64,000 nucleotides of DNA from Ruania zhangjianzhongii (GTDB lineage Bacteria; Actinomycetota; Actinomycetes; Actinomycetales; Beutenbergiaceae), in NCBI RefSeq assembly GCF_008000995.1, contig NZ_CP042828.1:3462882-3526881 (forward strand), in the 5' to 3' direction. The stretch's first letter is position 1; every line of letters begins with the position of its first letter. The notes under the pieces are model-generated. The model was given only the letters and a program-made list of their open reading frames with translations. It was not told where the DNA came from and made no database searches. Shown here one piece after another: positions 9,526-18,264 of the stretch. The position numbers and the translations under genes are program-made.

Positions 9526-9555
9526 ATGTCGTCAACCGCACCTTCCCGTCGATGA
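9526..9555 (+). CDS. Possible 9-codon leader micro-ORF
   Basis: ATG at 9526 opens a nine-residue frame (MSSTAPSRR) whose TGA overlaps the ATG of the TupA-like gene at 9552 (ATGA). GGAG lies only three bases before the ATG, closer than usual. It could be a coupled leader, or the relic of a different N-terminus for the downstream gene. Support is weak. Confidence 0.2.
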   Translation: MSSTAPSRR

Positions 9556-10706
9556 GTTCCACGAAAGCTTGGCTGCGCGCCCGCATCCGGCCGATCGCTG
9601 TTCGCGACCGAACCATCGCAGAACAGAAGTCGACCCTCACCAAGCTCCGCGGCGAACGAGAGCGGTACCGGCAGCAGATCGAGACGCTCACCCAGGACCT
9701 TGAACACACCCGGACGGCTCACCACCTGGAGCAGGAGCGCCAACGGGAGCGGGCCAATGGCACCCCCTCTTTCCAGCACCTGCTGCACTCCCTCCGGCAA
9801 CAGGCGAACATCTCCGTGCGGTACGACGGATCAGCACAGACGCCGCTGATGCAGATCCCCTACAAGCTGCGGAACTATCGGCTCGCCCAGTCGCACGGCA
9901 TTGCGGTGCCGGAGATCCTTGCCGTGTGGGAGTCGGCCGCCGCCGTCCGCGACCTCGGTCACCTTCCTGCGCAATTCGTCCTCAAGTCGGACGGCGGAGC
10001 AGGCTCGTCCGGGGTGTTCCTGCTCGAACGAACCGGCACGGACGGGTACACCATGCTCGGCACGACTAGCACCTTCAGCGAGCACGAACTCACCTCGCAT
10101 CTGGCCAGCCTGGATTCTCGTCGCGTGCGGCCTCCCTTCTTCGTCGAGGCCTTCTTGAATACCGGCCCGTCGACCGGCCCGATCCCGGAGGACGTGAAGA
10201 TCTACGCGAGCCACGGGCGCATCCTGCAGGTCATGCTCCGCCGCGTCGGCAAGCACGGGGCACCGAGCACGATCCGCACCAGGTTCGTCGACGCCGAGGG
10301 AGAGGACCTCGGGTCGGTGGCGCTGGACCGCACCGGCGACGACACGATCCCCCTCCCCCAGTGGCTGCCCGAGATGGTCGCTACCGCCCGGCACTTGTCC
10401 CGCGCGATCGGCGTCCCGTTCTGCCGGGTCGACCTCTACGACGGTGTCGACGGCCCGATCCTCGGCGAGATCACCCGAGCTCCCGGCGGTACGCAGCGCT
10501 ACAGCGAAGACCACGACCGATGGATGGGCGAGCAGTGGCTGCGCGGCGCGGTCGATCTTGGTCGAGACCTGGCGGGCGGCCGGCCCTACGGCGTCCTGCA
10601 CGGCGACCATCCAGCCACAAACTTCTATCCGGCGGGCCACCTCTCGCAGGCGGCTGATCCCGGTCCGTGGCAGCAGCAGGTGGTCCACTGCGGCCGGTGG
10701 TGCTGA
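9552..10706 (+). CDS. TupA-like ATP-grasp ligase
   Basis: 384 residues from ATG 9552. The same frame is open from a GTG at 9474, so the N-terminus may be 26 residues longer. A coiled-coil N-terminus (about residues 10-70) precedes the core: IPYKLRNYRLAQSHG, FVLKSDGGAGSSG, RPPFFVEAF, PEDVKIYASHG, FCRVDLYDG and the metal-site motif GEITRAPGG. The protein ends in HCGRWC, the C-terminal CxxWC tail shared with the proteins at 8157 and 26457. GC content is typical of the genome, unlike its neighbour. The role is inferred to be ATP-dependent ligation in surface glycopolymer decoration. It ends six bases from the convergent DUF3499 gene. Confidence 0.82.
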   Translation: MSSTKAWLRARIRPIAVRDRTIAEQKSTLTKLRGERERYRQQIETLTQDLEHTRTAHHLEQERQRERANGTPSFQHLLHSLRQQANISVRYDGSAQTPLMQIPYKLRNYRLAQSHGIAVPEILAVWESAAAVRDLGHLPAQFVLKSDGGAGSSGVFLLERTGTDGYTMLGTTSTFSEHELTSHLASLDSRRVRPPFFVEAFLNTGPSTGPIPEDVKIYASHGRILQVMLRRVGKHGAPSTIRTRFVDAEGEDLGSVALDRTGDDTIPLPQWLPEMVATARHLSRAIGVPFCRVDLYDGVDGPILGEITRAPGGTQRYSEDHDRWMGEQWLRGAVDLGRDLAGGRPYGVLHGDHPATNFYPAGHLSQAADPGPWQQQVVHCGRWC

Positions 10707-10712
10707 CCGGGC

Positions 10713-11117
10713 CTACTCCCCGTCGCCGCGGATCACCCGCAGGTGCCCGCGTCGGCCCACCTCCGGGGTCGGGCGTGGCGCGGTGACCGGAGCCGCCGGC
10801 CCTGGAAAGTCTCCACGCGCTGCGGGTACTGCAGTAGGCGGCGGTGTGCGGGAGGCCTCCCGCACGGCGTCGGCGAGGGCGAGCAGGTCATCCGGGCTCG
10901 GCGGTGCCGGCTCGAACTCGGTGGCCAGGCGCACCACATCCCAGCCCCGGGGCACAGTGAGCCGCTCCGCGTGCTGCACGCACAGGTCGTAGGTGTGCGG
11001 TTCCGCGTGGGTGGCCAGTGGCCCGAGCACCGCTGTCTGGTCGGAGTAGACATAGGTGAGCGTCGCCACGGCAGCTTCCTGGCACGCGGATCGGGTGCAG
11101 CCTCGAGTCGCTCTCAC
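10713..11117 (-). CDS. DUF3499 family protein
   Basis: 134 residues from GTG 11117. The family core is clear: CTRSACQEAAVATLTYVYSD, GPLATHAEPHTYDLC and HAERLTVPRGWDVVRL. The spaced cysteines and histidines look like a small metal-binding fold. The C-terminal 50 residues are proline/alanine rich and low complexity. The family is confined to Actinobacteria and has no assigned function. It lies in a conserved block with a metallopeptidase-family gene, a DUF5719 gene and phosphomannomutase, and is divergent from the metallopeptidase-family gene. Confidence 0.85.
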   Translation of the reverse strand: MRATRGCTRSACQEAAVATLTYVYSDQTAVLGPLATHAEPHTYDLCVQHAERLTVPRGWDVVRLATEFEPAPPSPDDLLALADAVREASRTPPPTAVPAARGDFPGPAAPVTAPRPTPEVGRRGHLRVIRGDGE

Positions 11118-11187
11118 AGAAGATCACCGTACTCCGCCACGCCGCTGATCTGTGCCTACCACGCCGTGACTCTGGCAGGCTGGCACT

Positions 11188-11631
11188 ATGACGCCCGCCC
11201 TGCCTGAGACCTCGCCGCGCAAGCGCCGGCGTGACCGGCACGGCCGTGGCCTGCGCGGCCGGTTGCTGCCACCCACCCTGCCAGGCTGGCGCACCCGCGC
11301 CGAGCGCTTCGACGAGCTGATGTTGTCCGCAGTGCAGCGCCTGGAACGGCACGTCGGGCCGGAGCTGGACGGTGTCGAGTTCGCCGTCGAGGCGGTGCCG
11401 CCCTCAGACCCGGCACCGTGGGAGGTCGGCGCCGTGCCGCTGGGCCGGTACTTCCCGGCCAACCCCGCGGCCGGCCTCGCCGACCGCATCGTGGTCTACC
11501 GGCACCCGGTCATCGCCCGCACCGACAGTGAGGCAGAGATCGCGCTGCTGCTCCGCGATGTGCTGGTGGAGCAGATCGCCCACCTGCTCAGCAGAGCCCC
11601 GGAGGACATCGACCCCGACTATCTGAGCTGA
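11188..11631 (+). CDS. Metallopeptidase-family (zincin-like fold) protein
   Basis: 147 residues. After a basic N-terminus the family pattern appears: FDELMLSAVQRLERHVGPEL, VEFAVEAVPPSDP, VPLGRYFPA and the terminal helix LLRDVLVEQIAHLLSRAPED. Related proteins carry an HExxH-like zinc site in the last helix. Here the equivalent is EQIAH, without the expected glutamate and first histidine, so peptidase activity is doubtful. This state is common in actinobacterial members. It lies between DUF3499 (divergent) and DUF5719 (convergent). Function unknown. Confidence 0.8.
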   Translation: MTPALPETSPRKRRRDRHGRGLRGRLLPPTLPGWRTRAERFDELMLSAVQRLERHVGPELDGVEFAVEAVPPSDPAPWEVGAVPLGRYFPANPAAGLADRIVVYRHPVIARTDSEAEIALLLRDVLVEQIAHLLSRAPEDIDPDYLS

Positions 11632-11650
11632 TCGGAGCGCCGGCCGCCGG

Positions 11651-13180
11651 TCAGTACCTGCCGAGGCGCACCGACACGGACTGGTCCCGGTCAGCATCGG
11701 CGGTCAGCGGCAGCACGCCCACGAGCGAACCGTCACCAGCGTCACCAGACAAGGCCAGGCTCGCCAGCACCGGCCCGCCGGTGATCTCCACTGCGCTGGC
11801 CTCGCCCAGCTGCAGCTCATCGTCGTCGCCCACGGTCACGGTGGCACCAGCGGGGACGCTCACCTCGGTCGCCTCGCCGGCCTCACCGTCGGCACCGATC
11901 GGGCGCACGCTAGCCTGCACCTCGGCCTCGCTCGGGTTGGCCACGGCGACGGTGGCGTTGTCCACCAGCGAACCGAGCCCCAGCAGCGGCAGCAGACCGT
12001 GCTCGGCCGGCGGGGTGGCCGGCACCCAGGCCCGGTCGATCACCGGCTGGTCCGGGTCCTGCTCACCCGGCTCCCCGGTGCGGGAGAGCAGCACCGACCC
12101 GGTCACCGGTTGATCGGAGTGCACGGCGATGCTCACGTAGCCGGGATCGATCCCGTCCAGCGCCACGTCGGTCACCGTGTGCGGGTCGATCTGCAGGTCC
12201 TGTGCTCCGGGCAGCCCGGTGCTTCCGTCGGCGCCGAGCACATCCAGGGACACGGTGGCCACCTCGTCGCCCGGGTTCACCAGCCGCAGCGAGCCACCAC
12301 CGTTGTTGTAGATCGGCACCGGCCCGATCTGCACCTCCTCGGCGGGCGCCACCGTGGGGGTGACAGTGGCCGTCCCGGCCGCTACCAGACCGTTCAGCAC
12401 GGTGTCCTGGATGCTGGCCGCCACAGCGCCGCCGTCCACACTCAGGTGCACAGCCAGCCGTGGTTCCATCGAGACCGACTCGAGCAGCACCTGGCGCACA
12501 TCGTTCGCCGGGATGGTCACCGTCACCGGCTCCTCCAGGGCACCAGTGGCGCCCCACATCCGCGCGGTGACGTTCACCGGAGTCTGACCCGGGTTCGCCA
12601 GGGTGAGCCTGGCGCTGGCACCGGCCTCGGTCTGCCCACCTACCAGCCAGGTCGACGGCGCGGGCTGGCTGCACGTACCGGCCGTCAGGCCGCGCAGGTC
12701 GCCGGAGTCGCTACGGGCCAGCGCGGCGCCGGTCGCGAGCGCCGTGGTGTCCGCCGAGGGTGCCGCCTGCAACGCGACCGGTACCCCGTCGGTGCTCTCG
12801 AACAGGCGCAGGTTGCCGGACGCGGAGATCTCCTCCGGGTCACCGGCACCCACCTCGCCGGCGGAGGCGGTCTCTGCCGGCCCGTCCCGGCCGAGCACCA
12901 TCAGCTGGCTGAGTACCTGGGCCTCCGCTCCCCCGGTGCCGAACTCCTCGTCGTAGTCGATGTCTCCGCCGTCGCCGGTGGGTACCACCGGGGCCGGCGG
13001 GCAGACCAGGGACAGGGAGGCGGCGCCGACGTCCACCGCCGGTGCGGGGACCGGCTCCGAGCCGGGTGCCTCGGCGATCATGCCACCGGCCACTCCGGCT
13101 GCGGCCAGAGCCACCACGCCGGCACCGGTCACTGCAGCGCCGAGCACCCGCAGAGTGGTGCGCAGCCGTCCACCAGCCAT
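11651..13180 (-). CDS. DUF5719 family membrane-anchored protein
   Basis: 509 residues from ATG 13180, overlapping the stop of the upstream giant glycosyltransferase gene (ATGA). The frame is open further 5' but the overlap argues for this start. A single hydrophobic segment (VLGAAVTGAGVVALAAAGVAGG, about residues 12-33) is followed by a long extracytoplasmic region of repeated beta-sandwich-like blocks such as LTLANPGQTPVNVTARMWG, LRLVNPGDEVATVSLDVLG and VAVANPSEAEVQASVRPIG. The gene regularly follows this glycosyltransferase in Actinobacteria. A role as an envelope accessory protein is inference. Confidence 0.82.
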   Translation of the reverse strand: MAGGRLRTTLRVLGAAVTGAGVVALAAAGVAGGMIAEAPGSEPVPAPAVDVGAASLSLVCPPAPVVPTGDGGDIDYDEEFGTGGAEAQVLSQLMVLGRDGPAETASAGEVGAGDPEEISASGNLRLFESTDGVPVALQAAPSADTTALATGAALARSDSGDLRGLTAGTCSQPAPSTWLVGGQTEAGASARLTLANPGQTPVNVTARMWGATGALEEPVTVTIPANDVRQVLLESVSMEPRLAVHLSVDGGAVAASIQDTVLNGLVAAGTATVTPTVAPAEEVQIGPVPIYNNGGGSLRLVNPGDEVATVSLDVLGADGSTGLPGAQDLQIDPHTVTDVALDGIDPGYVSIAVHSDQPVTGSVLLSRTGEPGEQDPDQPVIDRAWVPATPPAEHGLLPLLGLGSLVDNATVAVANPSEAEVQASVRPIGADGEAGEATEVSVPAGATVTVGDDDELQLGEASAVEITGGPVLASLALSGDAGDGSLVGVLPLTADADRDQSVSVRLGRY

Positions 13181-16100
13181 CAGCCAGTCTCCCCTCGGCG
13201 CCGCCTGGTCGGCAACGCCAGTAGCACGGTGAGCACACCGACCACCACGGCCACCACCCGCCACGGTCCGAACCAGAGCGGGCGATGGTGCAGCACGAGA
13301 TCGCCGGTGGCCCCATCGGGTACCAGGAAGGTCTGGCGCCAGGGGTCCTCACCGGCGCGCAGCGGTGTGCCACCGAGCCAGGCGCGCCAGGCCGGATCGG
13401 CCCGGTCGGCCAGCGTCACGGTGCGATCGCTACCCTCGGCGGTGATCGGTCCGCCCAGGTGCGCATCGGTGGCCGGAACGTTCTGGATCAGGGTGCCGTC
13501 GCCGTCCCGGAGCTGCAGCCGTGCGATCGCGGAGTCGGAGCTGCCCTCGCCCAGACTCAGCCGCCAGATCACCCCGGCGCTGTTCTCGGTCACCCGCTCC
13601 AGCCCGGGCACCGCGTCCAGCTCGGCGATGATCGCGGAGCGGCCGGAGGTATCCACCGCGGCGGGCCCGGTCACCGTAGTCTCCTCAGGAGGAACGATCA
13701 CGACGGCGATCGCGTGCTCGGCGAGGGCGCCGGCAGCGTCCTCGGCGGTTCCGCTGACCAGGGCGGCCACCAGCTCGGTGAGGCTGGCATCGGCCGGGTC
13801 AGTGGTGCCGGTGGTGCGCTCTGCCCAGCGCTGCACCTGCACCGTGGCGGCGGTCTCGGTGAGCTGGGGACCGTTATCGCGCCAGAGCTGGGCGTCCACC
13901 CCGGCGGAGGTCGCGGTGACCATCAGCACCCGGGACTGCTGCTCCGAGCTCTGCAGCTCCAGGCCCAGCGCGGGCACCGGGCTGATGCCTCGGGAGCCGA
14001 TCAGCATCAGCTCGCTCTCGCTGGTCCCGGAACGATCGGCCAGCACCTGGGCGGTGAAGCCCACAGCGCTGGCAGTCAGGGTGAGCAGCACCACCACGGT
14101 GGACACGGCAGCAGTCACCTGCCGCCAGCCGAAGTTCGCGTCGCTGAGCGTCCCGCGCAGCCCGTCGGCGGCACCGAGCATGGCGATCAGCAGCCCGGCG
14201 AGCACCAGCGAGGTACCCGGTCCGGCCCAGCCGTGCACCACCTGGTCGAGGCCGTCGCTGCCGCGGCCGATACCGACGGCGACCCGGGTGCTCACCAGCG
14301 CCGTGGCCAGGCCGGCGAGTGCCACCAACCACCCGATCCGCACGCCGCGGGCTCGCCCACCGCCACGGAAGAGGGCGGCGACGGCGCCGAGGAGGATCAC
14401 GGCGGTGCCGGCCAGCGGCACCCAGCCGGCGATACCGGCGGGCAGGATCGCCAGGTCCAGCGGCTGCTGCGGCCAGCCGAGCATCGCCAACCAGGCGGGC
14501 CCGGGATCACTGGGCACCGGAGCACCCGGGTCCGCGAACAGCACTCGCCAGCCGTTCTCGGTGCCGGCGGCATGCAGGAGGAGCGGAACGAGCGCGACCA
14601 CGGCGGGCAGCAGCACCAGGACCAGGCGGCCGCGTCCTACCGGCAGGTTCCGCCGCCGGCCGAGCGCGAGAGCCAGCACCACGGTGGCCAGGAGGCCGGC
14701 GCCGAGCAGCACCGGGGCCCCGCTCACCACCACGGTCAGCGCCAGGCCAGCCGCGGCGGCAGCGCCGAGGGAGCCCGCGCGGGAGACCCGGGAGACGACC
14801 GCGGCACGGGGCTGCTCGTCGGCGGCGGATTCGTAGGGGGTGCCGGTGTTCGACGGGATCGGGCTCACACCGGTCCAGTCCAGGCCCGACGACGTGGCTC
14901 GGGGTGTGGGCCGGTCGGTCGCCTGGGTCGGCGCCTCGTCGTCGGTCGCCTCACCGGCGTGCTCGCCGTCAGTCGCCTCACCGGCGTGCTCGCCGTCAGT
15001 CGCCTCACCGGCGTGCTCGCCGTCGGTCGCCTCACCGGCGTGCTCGCCGTCGGTCGCCTCACCGGCGTGCTCGTCGTCGGTCGCCTCGTCTGCGGGAGTG
15101 CCGTCCGTCTCCTCGCTGGCCGGCTCAGGTGCCGTACCCCCAGCATCCGTCCGGTCGGCCGGTGCCGCCGCAGCAGCGTCCGCCTCGTCCCGCGTGGACT
15201 CGGCGCTCTCCGGCTCCGCAGCGTTCTTGTCCGGTTGGTCCGAGCCGGGCCGGGCCACCCGGGCGAGCGCAGCGAGCCGCGCGCGTTTCGCCTCCCGGGC
15301 GGACTTCCCGGCGCATGAGGAGGTGCGCTGTGGCATCCGCTGGGCCCCGACCATACCGGAGACGAACACGTCCCGGCGGTCCAGGCCGAGGCTGCGCACC
15401 ACGGCGAGCACCGCGAGGGGAAGGACGATGTGGGCCACCACACCACCGAGGCGTCCGGCACCGAGACCGATCAGCAGCGTAGGGCCGAGCGCCCAGGCCA
15501 GCGCCGCCCACGCCCGCAGCAGCACCGAGCGGGTGACGGCCCCGGCGGCAAACCAGGCGGTCAACGCGGCCAGTGGTATCGCCAGCACCAGCAGGATCGC
15601 CACGGTGAGCTGGACGGGGACGCCGAGCGGCCCCCCGGTGAGCCCGGAGATGCCGGTCAGCACCAGCAGGAACGGGTCCGGCGGCCCGGCGTACCCGTCT
15701 CCGGAGGCGATCCAGGAGGAGGTGGCCGCGCGCCACAGCTCGGCGAACGTGTCGTCGCTCGGCAGCAGGGCGCCACCGGTGAGGGCCCCGGAGAACGCCG
15801 TCGGCGCCACGGTGACCAGGCTGAGTGCGACCGCGACCAGGCAGACGGCGGCCAGCGTGATCCGGCGTCGGCGGGCCACGGCGGCCCGTTCGGCGATCTC
15901 CAGCTCGCTCGGGGTGCGTGCCGCGCGCCGTGCGGCTGCCGCCTGCATTCGCCGGTCCCGGCGCAGGCGCGCCACTTCGCTCCAGGGCGCCTGCAGTGAC
16001 CGGAGCCGCCGCTGGGGTAGCCGGCGAGTACGCCGTGCTCGGCGGCGGGCGCGAGCGATCGCGCGCGGGTGGCTGAGCACCACCAGCGGTGCGATCACCT

Positions 16101-17028
16101 CGGCCACGGCGAGCCCGAGCTCGTTGGCGCTCACCCGCCACAGCGCGCGGGCGGGCCCGGCCAGAACCGCGAGCACGGCCAGTAGCGGCACCGCCAGGGC
16201 CCGGGCGGAGGCCAGCCGCAGGTGCAGCACCGCCTCCCGGCGGGCCCGGAACGAACGGCGCGTGTCCGAGGGCGTGTCCGGTTCCTCGCGCCACCCGCGG
16301 TAGCCCGCCCGGGCGTGCCGGACCACGGCGCGCGGCACCACCACCACCCGGTGCCCGGCCAGTCGGGCCCGCTGGCTGAGGTCGCGGCCGTCCTCGAACG
16401 GGCCGAGCACGGGATCGGGGCCGCCGAGCTGACGCCACAGCCTCAGGTCGATGAGCATCCCCGCGGTGCCCACGGCGAGCACGTCATCGGTGCCGTCGTG
16501 CTGACCCTGATCGATCTCGCCGTCCTCGATACCGGTGAACCGGCGCCCCCAGCGGGTAGCGCGGGCGCCGACCGAGATCAGCCGGTCGGGGTCCTCCCAC
16601 TCCACCTGCTTGGTACCGGCCACGGCGATCGAGTTGCTCACGTCGACGGCGGTGAGCAGGTGCTCCAGCGCTCTCGGCTCGGGTGCGGAGTCGTCGTGCA
16701 GCAACCACAACCAGCTCCGGTCGGTGCCGCCTGCACCCGAGGAGGCTGCGCCGTCGTCGATCGTACGCAAGGCGCGCCGCACCGCTGCGCCGAAGGTGGG
16801 AGCTCCGGCCGCCGGGACGTGCCGGACCCGGTCAGGGTCCAGGCAGGCGTCCGCCAGGAGCCGGTCCCAGGTCTCGGTGCTCGGCTCGTGGTTCCGGTCG
16901 ACGGTGGCCAGGACGATCTCGTCCGGCCGATGGGTCTGGGTGGCGAGAGCCGCCAGCGTCTGCGCGAGGTAGGGCGAGTCGAGCGAACCGACCACCATCG
17001 CGCGCAGGTAGGTCTCACGGGTGGTCAT
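13180..17028 (-). CDS. Giant GT2 glycosyltransferase/multispan membrane protein
   Basis: 1282 residues from ATG 17028; an ATG at 17052 is possible. The first 250 residues form a GT2 domain (YLRAMVVGSLDSPYLAQTL, DDSAPEPRALEHL, GMLIDLRLWRQLGGPD, GRDLSQRARLAGH). A basic linker and more than ten hydrophobic segments follow, with a large extracytoplasmic C-terminal portion. A cytosolic-looking acidic insert near residues 570-710 carries five near-perfect 9-residue repeats (EATDGEHAG). This type sits next to whiB, DUF5719 and manA/manB in many Actinobacteria and is thought to act in envelope glycan assembly; acceptor and donor are unknown. Confidence 0.82.
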   Translation of the reverse strand: MTTRETYLRAMVVGSLDSPYLAQTLAALATQTHRPDEIVLATVDRNHEPSTETWDRLLADACLDPDRVRHVPAAGAPTFGAAVRRALRTIDDGAASSGAGGTDRSWLWLLHDDSAPEPRALEHLLTAVDVSNSIAVAGTKQVEWEDPDRLISVGARATRWGRRFTGIEDGEIDQGQHDGTDDVLAVGTAGMLIDLRLWRQLGGPDPVLGPFEDGRDLSQRARLAGHRVVVVPRAVVRHARAGYRGWREEPDTPSDTRRSFRARREAVLHLRLASARALAVPLLAVLAVLAGPARALWRVSANELGLAVAEVIAPLVVLSHPRAIARARRRARRTRRLPQRRLRSLQAPWSEVARLRRDRRMQAAAARRAARTPSELEIAERAAVARRRRITLAAVCLVAVALSLVTVAPTAFSGALTGGALLPSDDTFAELWRAATSSWIASGDGYAGPPDPFLLVLTGISGLTGGPLGVPVQLTVAILLVLAIPLAALTAWFAAGAVTRSVLLRAWAALAWALGPTLLIGLGAGRLGGVVAHIVLPLAVLAVVRSLGLDRRDVFVSGMVGAQRMPQRTSSCAGKSAREAKRARLAALARVARPGSDQPDKNAAEPESAESTRDEADAAAAAPADRTDAGGTAPEPASEETDGTPADEATDDEHAGEATDGEHAGEATDGEHAGEATDGEHAGEATDGEHAGEATDDEAPTQATDRPTPRATSSGLDWTGVSPIPSNTGTPYESAADEQPRAAVVSRVSRAGSLGAAAAAGLALTVVVSGAPVLLGAGLLATVVLALALGRRRNLPVGRGRLVLVLLPAVVALVPLLLHAAGTENGWRVLFADPGAPVPSDPGPAWLAMLGWPQQPLDLAILPAGIAGWVPLAGTAVILLGAVAALFRGGGRARGVRIGWLVALAGLATALVSTRVAVGIGRGSDGLDQVVHGWAGPGTSLVLAGLLIAMLGAADGLRGTLSDANFGWRQVTAAVSTVVVLLTLTASAVGFTAQVLADRSGTSESELMLIGSRGISPVPALGLELQSSEQQSRVLMVTATSAGVDAQLWRDNGPQLTETAATVQVQRWAERTTGTTDPADASLTELVAALVSGTAEDAAGALAEHAIAVVIVPPEETTVTGPAAVDTSGRSAIIAELDAVPGLERVTENSAGVIWRLSLGEGSSDSAIARLQLRDGDGTLIQNVPATDAHLGGPITAEGSDRTVTLADRADPAWRAWLGGTPLRAGEDPWRQTFLVPDGATGDLVLHHRPLWFGPWRVVAVVVGVLTVLLALPTRRRRGETG
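14947..15081. repeat. 27-nt minisatellite, five units
   Basis: Five head-to-tail copies of a 27-base unit starting CGCCTCACCGGCGTGCTCGC, differing at one or two positions. They lie in frame in the GT2 gene on the minus strand and encode EATDGEHAG (first unit EATDDEHAG). Copy number can change without breaking the frame. Confidence 0.95.
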
Positions 17029-17071
17029 GGCGTCATCGCTGCGCCGACGCACCCGGCGTCATACTCGGTTC

Positions 17072-17395
17072 TCACATGGCACGGCGCTTGAGCTTGCGCC
17101 GCTCCCGCTCGGACAGGCCACCCCAGATGCCGAACCGTTCGTCGTGAGCCAGTGCGTACTCCAGGCACTCCGCCCGGACCTCGCAGGAGATGCACACCTT
17201 CTTCGCCTCGCGGGTAGAGCCACCCTTCTCCGGGAAGAACGCCTCCGGATCGGTCTGCGCGCACAGCGCACGCTCCTGCCAGGACAGCGCACCGTCGTCG
17301 TCGAACACCTCCGCCAACGGCAGATTTGCCTCGGGCCGCGGGGCTGGTTGCGGGATCCCGTTGGTGAGAGGACCCTCTCCTAGGATGTTCCACAC
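17072..17395 (-). CDS. WhiB-family iron-sulfur transcription factor
   Basis: 107 residues. The four cluster ligands are visible: LCAQTDP, then CISCEVRAEC (C-x2-C-x5-C), followed by the family turn GIWGGLSERERRKLKRR and a basic C-terminus that contacts DNA. The G(I/V)WGG turn and the genomic position beside the GT2, TIGR03089 and manA genes suggest the WhiB2/WhiB-type regulator connected with septation in Streptomyces and mycobacteria. WhiB proteins bind a 4Fe-4S cluster and partner with the principal sigma factor. A promoter-like sequence lies upstream at 17457-17486. The start could be a few codons downstream. Confidence 0.9.
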   Translation of the reverse strand: MWNILGEGPLTNGIPQPAPRPEANLPLAEVFDDDGALSWQERALCAQTDPEAFFPEKGGSTREAKKVCISCEVRAECLEYALAHDERFGIWGGLSERERRKLKRRAM

Positions 17396-17456
17396 GGGCT
17401 ACCCCAATCGTCGGACGCTACTGCCGAGCGACTCTGCTCGCTCCCTGCCTACGTAA

Positions 17457-17486
17457 ATTACAAGCGTGTCATCCCCACAAAGTCAA
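17457..17486 (-). promoter_or_regulatory. Putative whiB promoter
   Basis: On the minus strand TTGACT (17486-17481) and TGTAAT (17462-17457) are separated by 18 bases. This would start transcription near 17450, about 55 bases before whiB. It lies in the 141-base divergent gap between whiB and the TIGR03089 gene. Confidence 0.45.
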
Positions 17487-17536
17487 GCCCAGAGGTGATA
17501 TCCGCAGACATTCACTCCAGCGCATATTCTGGTGTC

Positions 17537-18232
17537 ATGACGATGAACCGCTCCCCCGTGCTCGGACTGCTGGACTCCTGGTCAGGTGGCCAGGGAGCAC
17601 CTGCGCTGACCTGGTATGGCCCGGCCGGTGAACGGGTGGAGCTCTCCGAACGGGTGCTGGCCAACTGGGTGACCAAGGCGGTCAACCTGCTCACCGATGA
17701 GGCCGACGTCGCTCCCGGCAGCACGGTCGGGCTGGACCTGCCGATGCACTGGCGCACCCTGGTGTGGGCCCTGGCTGCCTGGGGCTGCGGAGCCACGGTG
17801 GTGCCCTCGGAGGAGGGCGCCTCCCCTGCTGGGGTGGACGTGCTGGTCACCGCCGACGAGGCTGCCGCGGCACCGGTGGTGATCGCGATCGCCCTCCCGG
17901 CACTGGCCCGGCAGGTGGACCAGCTCCCGGCGGGAGCGGTCGACGGGGCCGCCGAGCTGATGGCCCAGCCGGATGTGCTGATCAGCCCGCCGGACTGGGA
18001 TCCTGGCGCCCTCGCACTGGGTGCGACCCGGCACGCGGGGCTCGCCGAGGACCTCGGCGTCGAGGTGCCGAGCCGGGAACGGGTCCTGGTACCCGCCAGC
18101 GGGCTGGACCAGGGTCTGCGCACCTGTCTGGCGATCTGGTCGACGGGCGGCTCGGTGGTCCTCGTCGGCGATCCGGATGCCGACCTGGACCGGATCGGCG
18201 AGCAGGAAGGTGCCCTCCCGCTGCCCGGATGA
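17537..18232 (+). CDS. TIGR03089 family protein
   Basis: 231 residues from ATG 17537 (an in-frame ATG at 17543 is also possible). It resembles the N-terminal part of AMP-forming acyl-CoA synthetases: PALTWYGPAGERVELSERVL, GSTVGLDLPMHWRTLVWALA and CGATVVPSEE. The adenylation core with the phosphate loop and C-terminal lid is missing, as is normal for this actinobacterial family. It is divergent from whiB and convergent with manA. No function is established; catalysis of the synthetase type is unlikely given its size. Confidence 0.8.
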   Translation: MTMNRSPVLGLLDSWSGGQGAPALTWYGPAGERVELSERVLANWVTKAVNLLTDEADVAPGSTVGLDLPMHWRTLVWALAAWGCGATVVPSEEGASPAGVDVLVTADEAAAAPVVIAIALPALARQVDQLPAGAVDGAAELMAQPDVLISPPDWDPGALALGATRHAGLAEDLGVEVPSRERVLVPASGLDQGLRTCLAIWSTGGSVVLVGDPDADLDRIGEQEGALPLPG

Positions 18233-18264
18233 GCTGCGCGAGCTCGTGAGGACGGTGCGGCGAG

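Noticed and set aside
11999-14836. 945-residue plus-strand open frame
   Set aside because: Runs antisense to the DUF5719 and giant GT2 genes; no family pattern, low-complexity composition typical of the opposite strand of high-GC genes.
14947-15081. Tandem units considered as a CRISPR array
   Set aside because: Units are contiguous without spacers and encode an in-frame protein repeat.
13285-15318. 677-residue plus-strand open frame
   Set aside because: Antisense to the giant GT2 gene, rich in G, R, H and Q, no recognisable domain.
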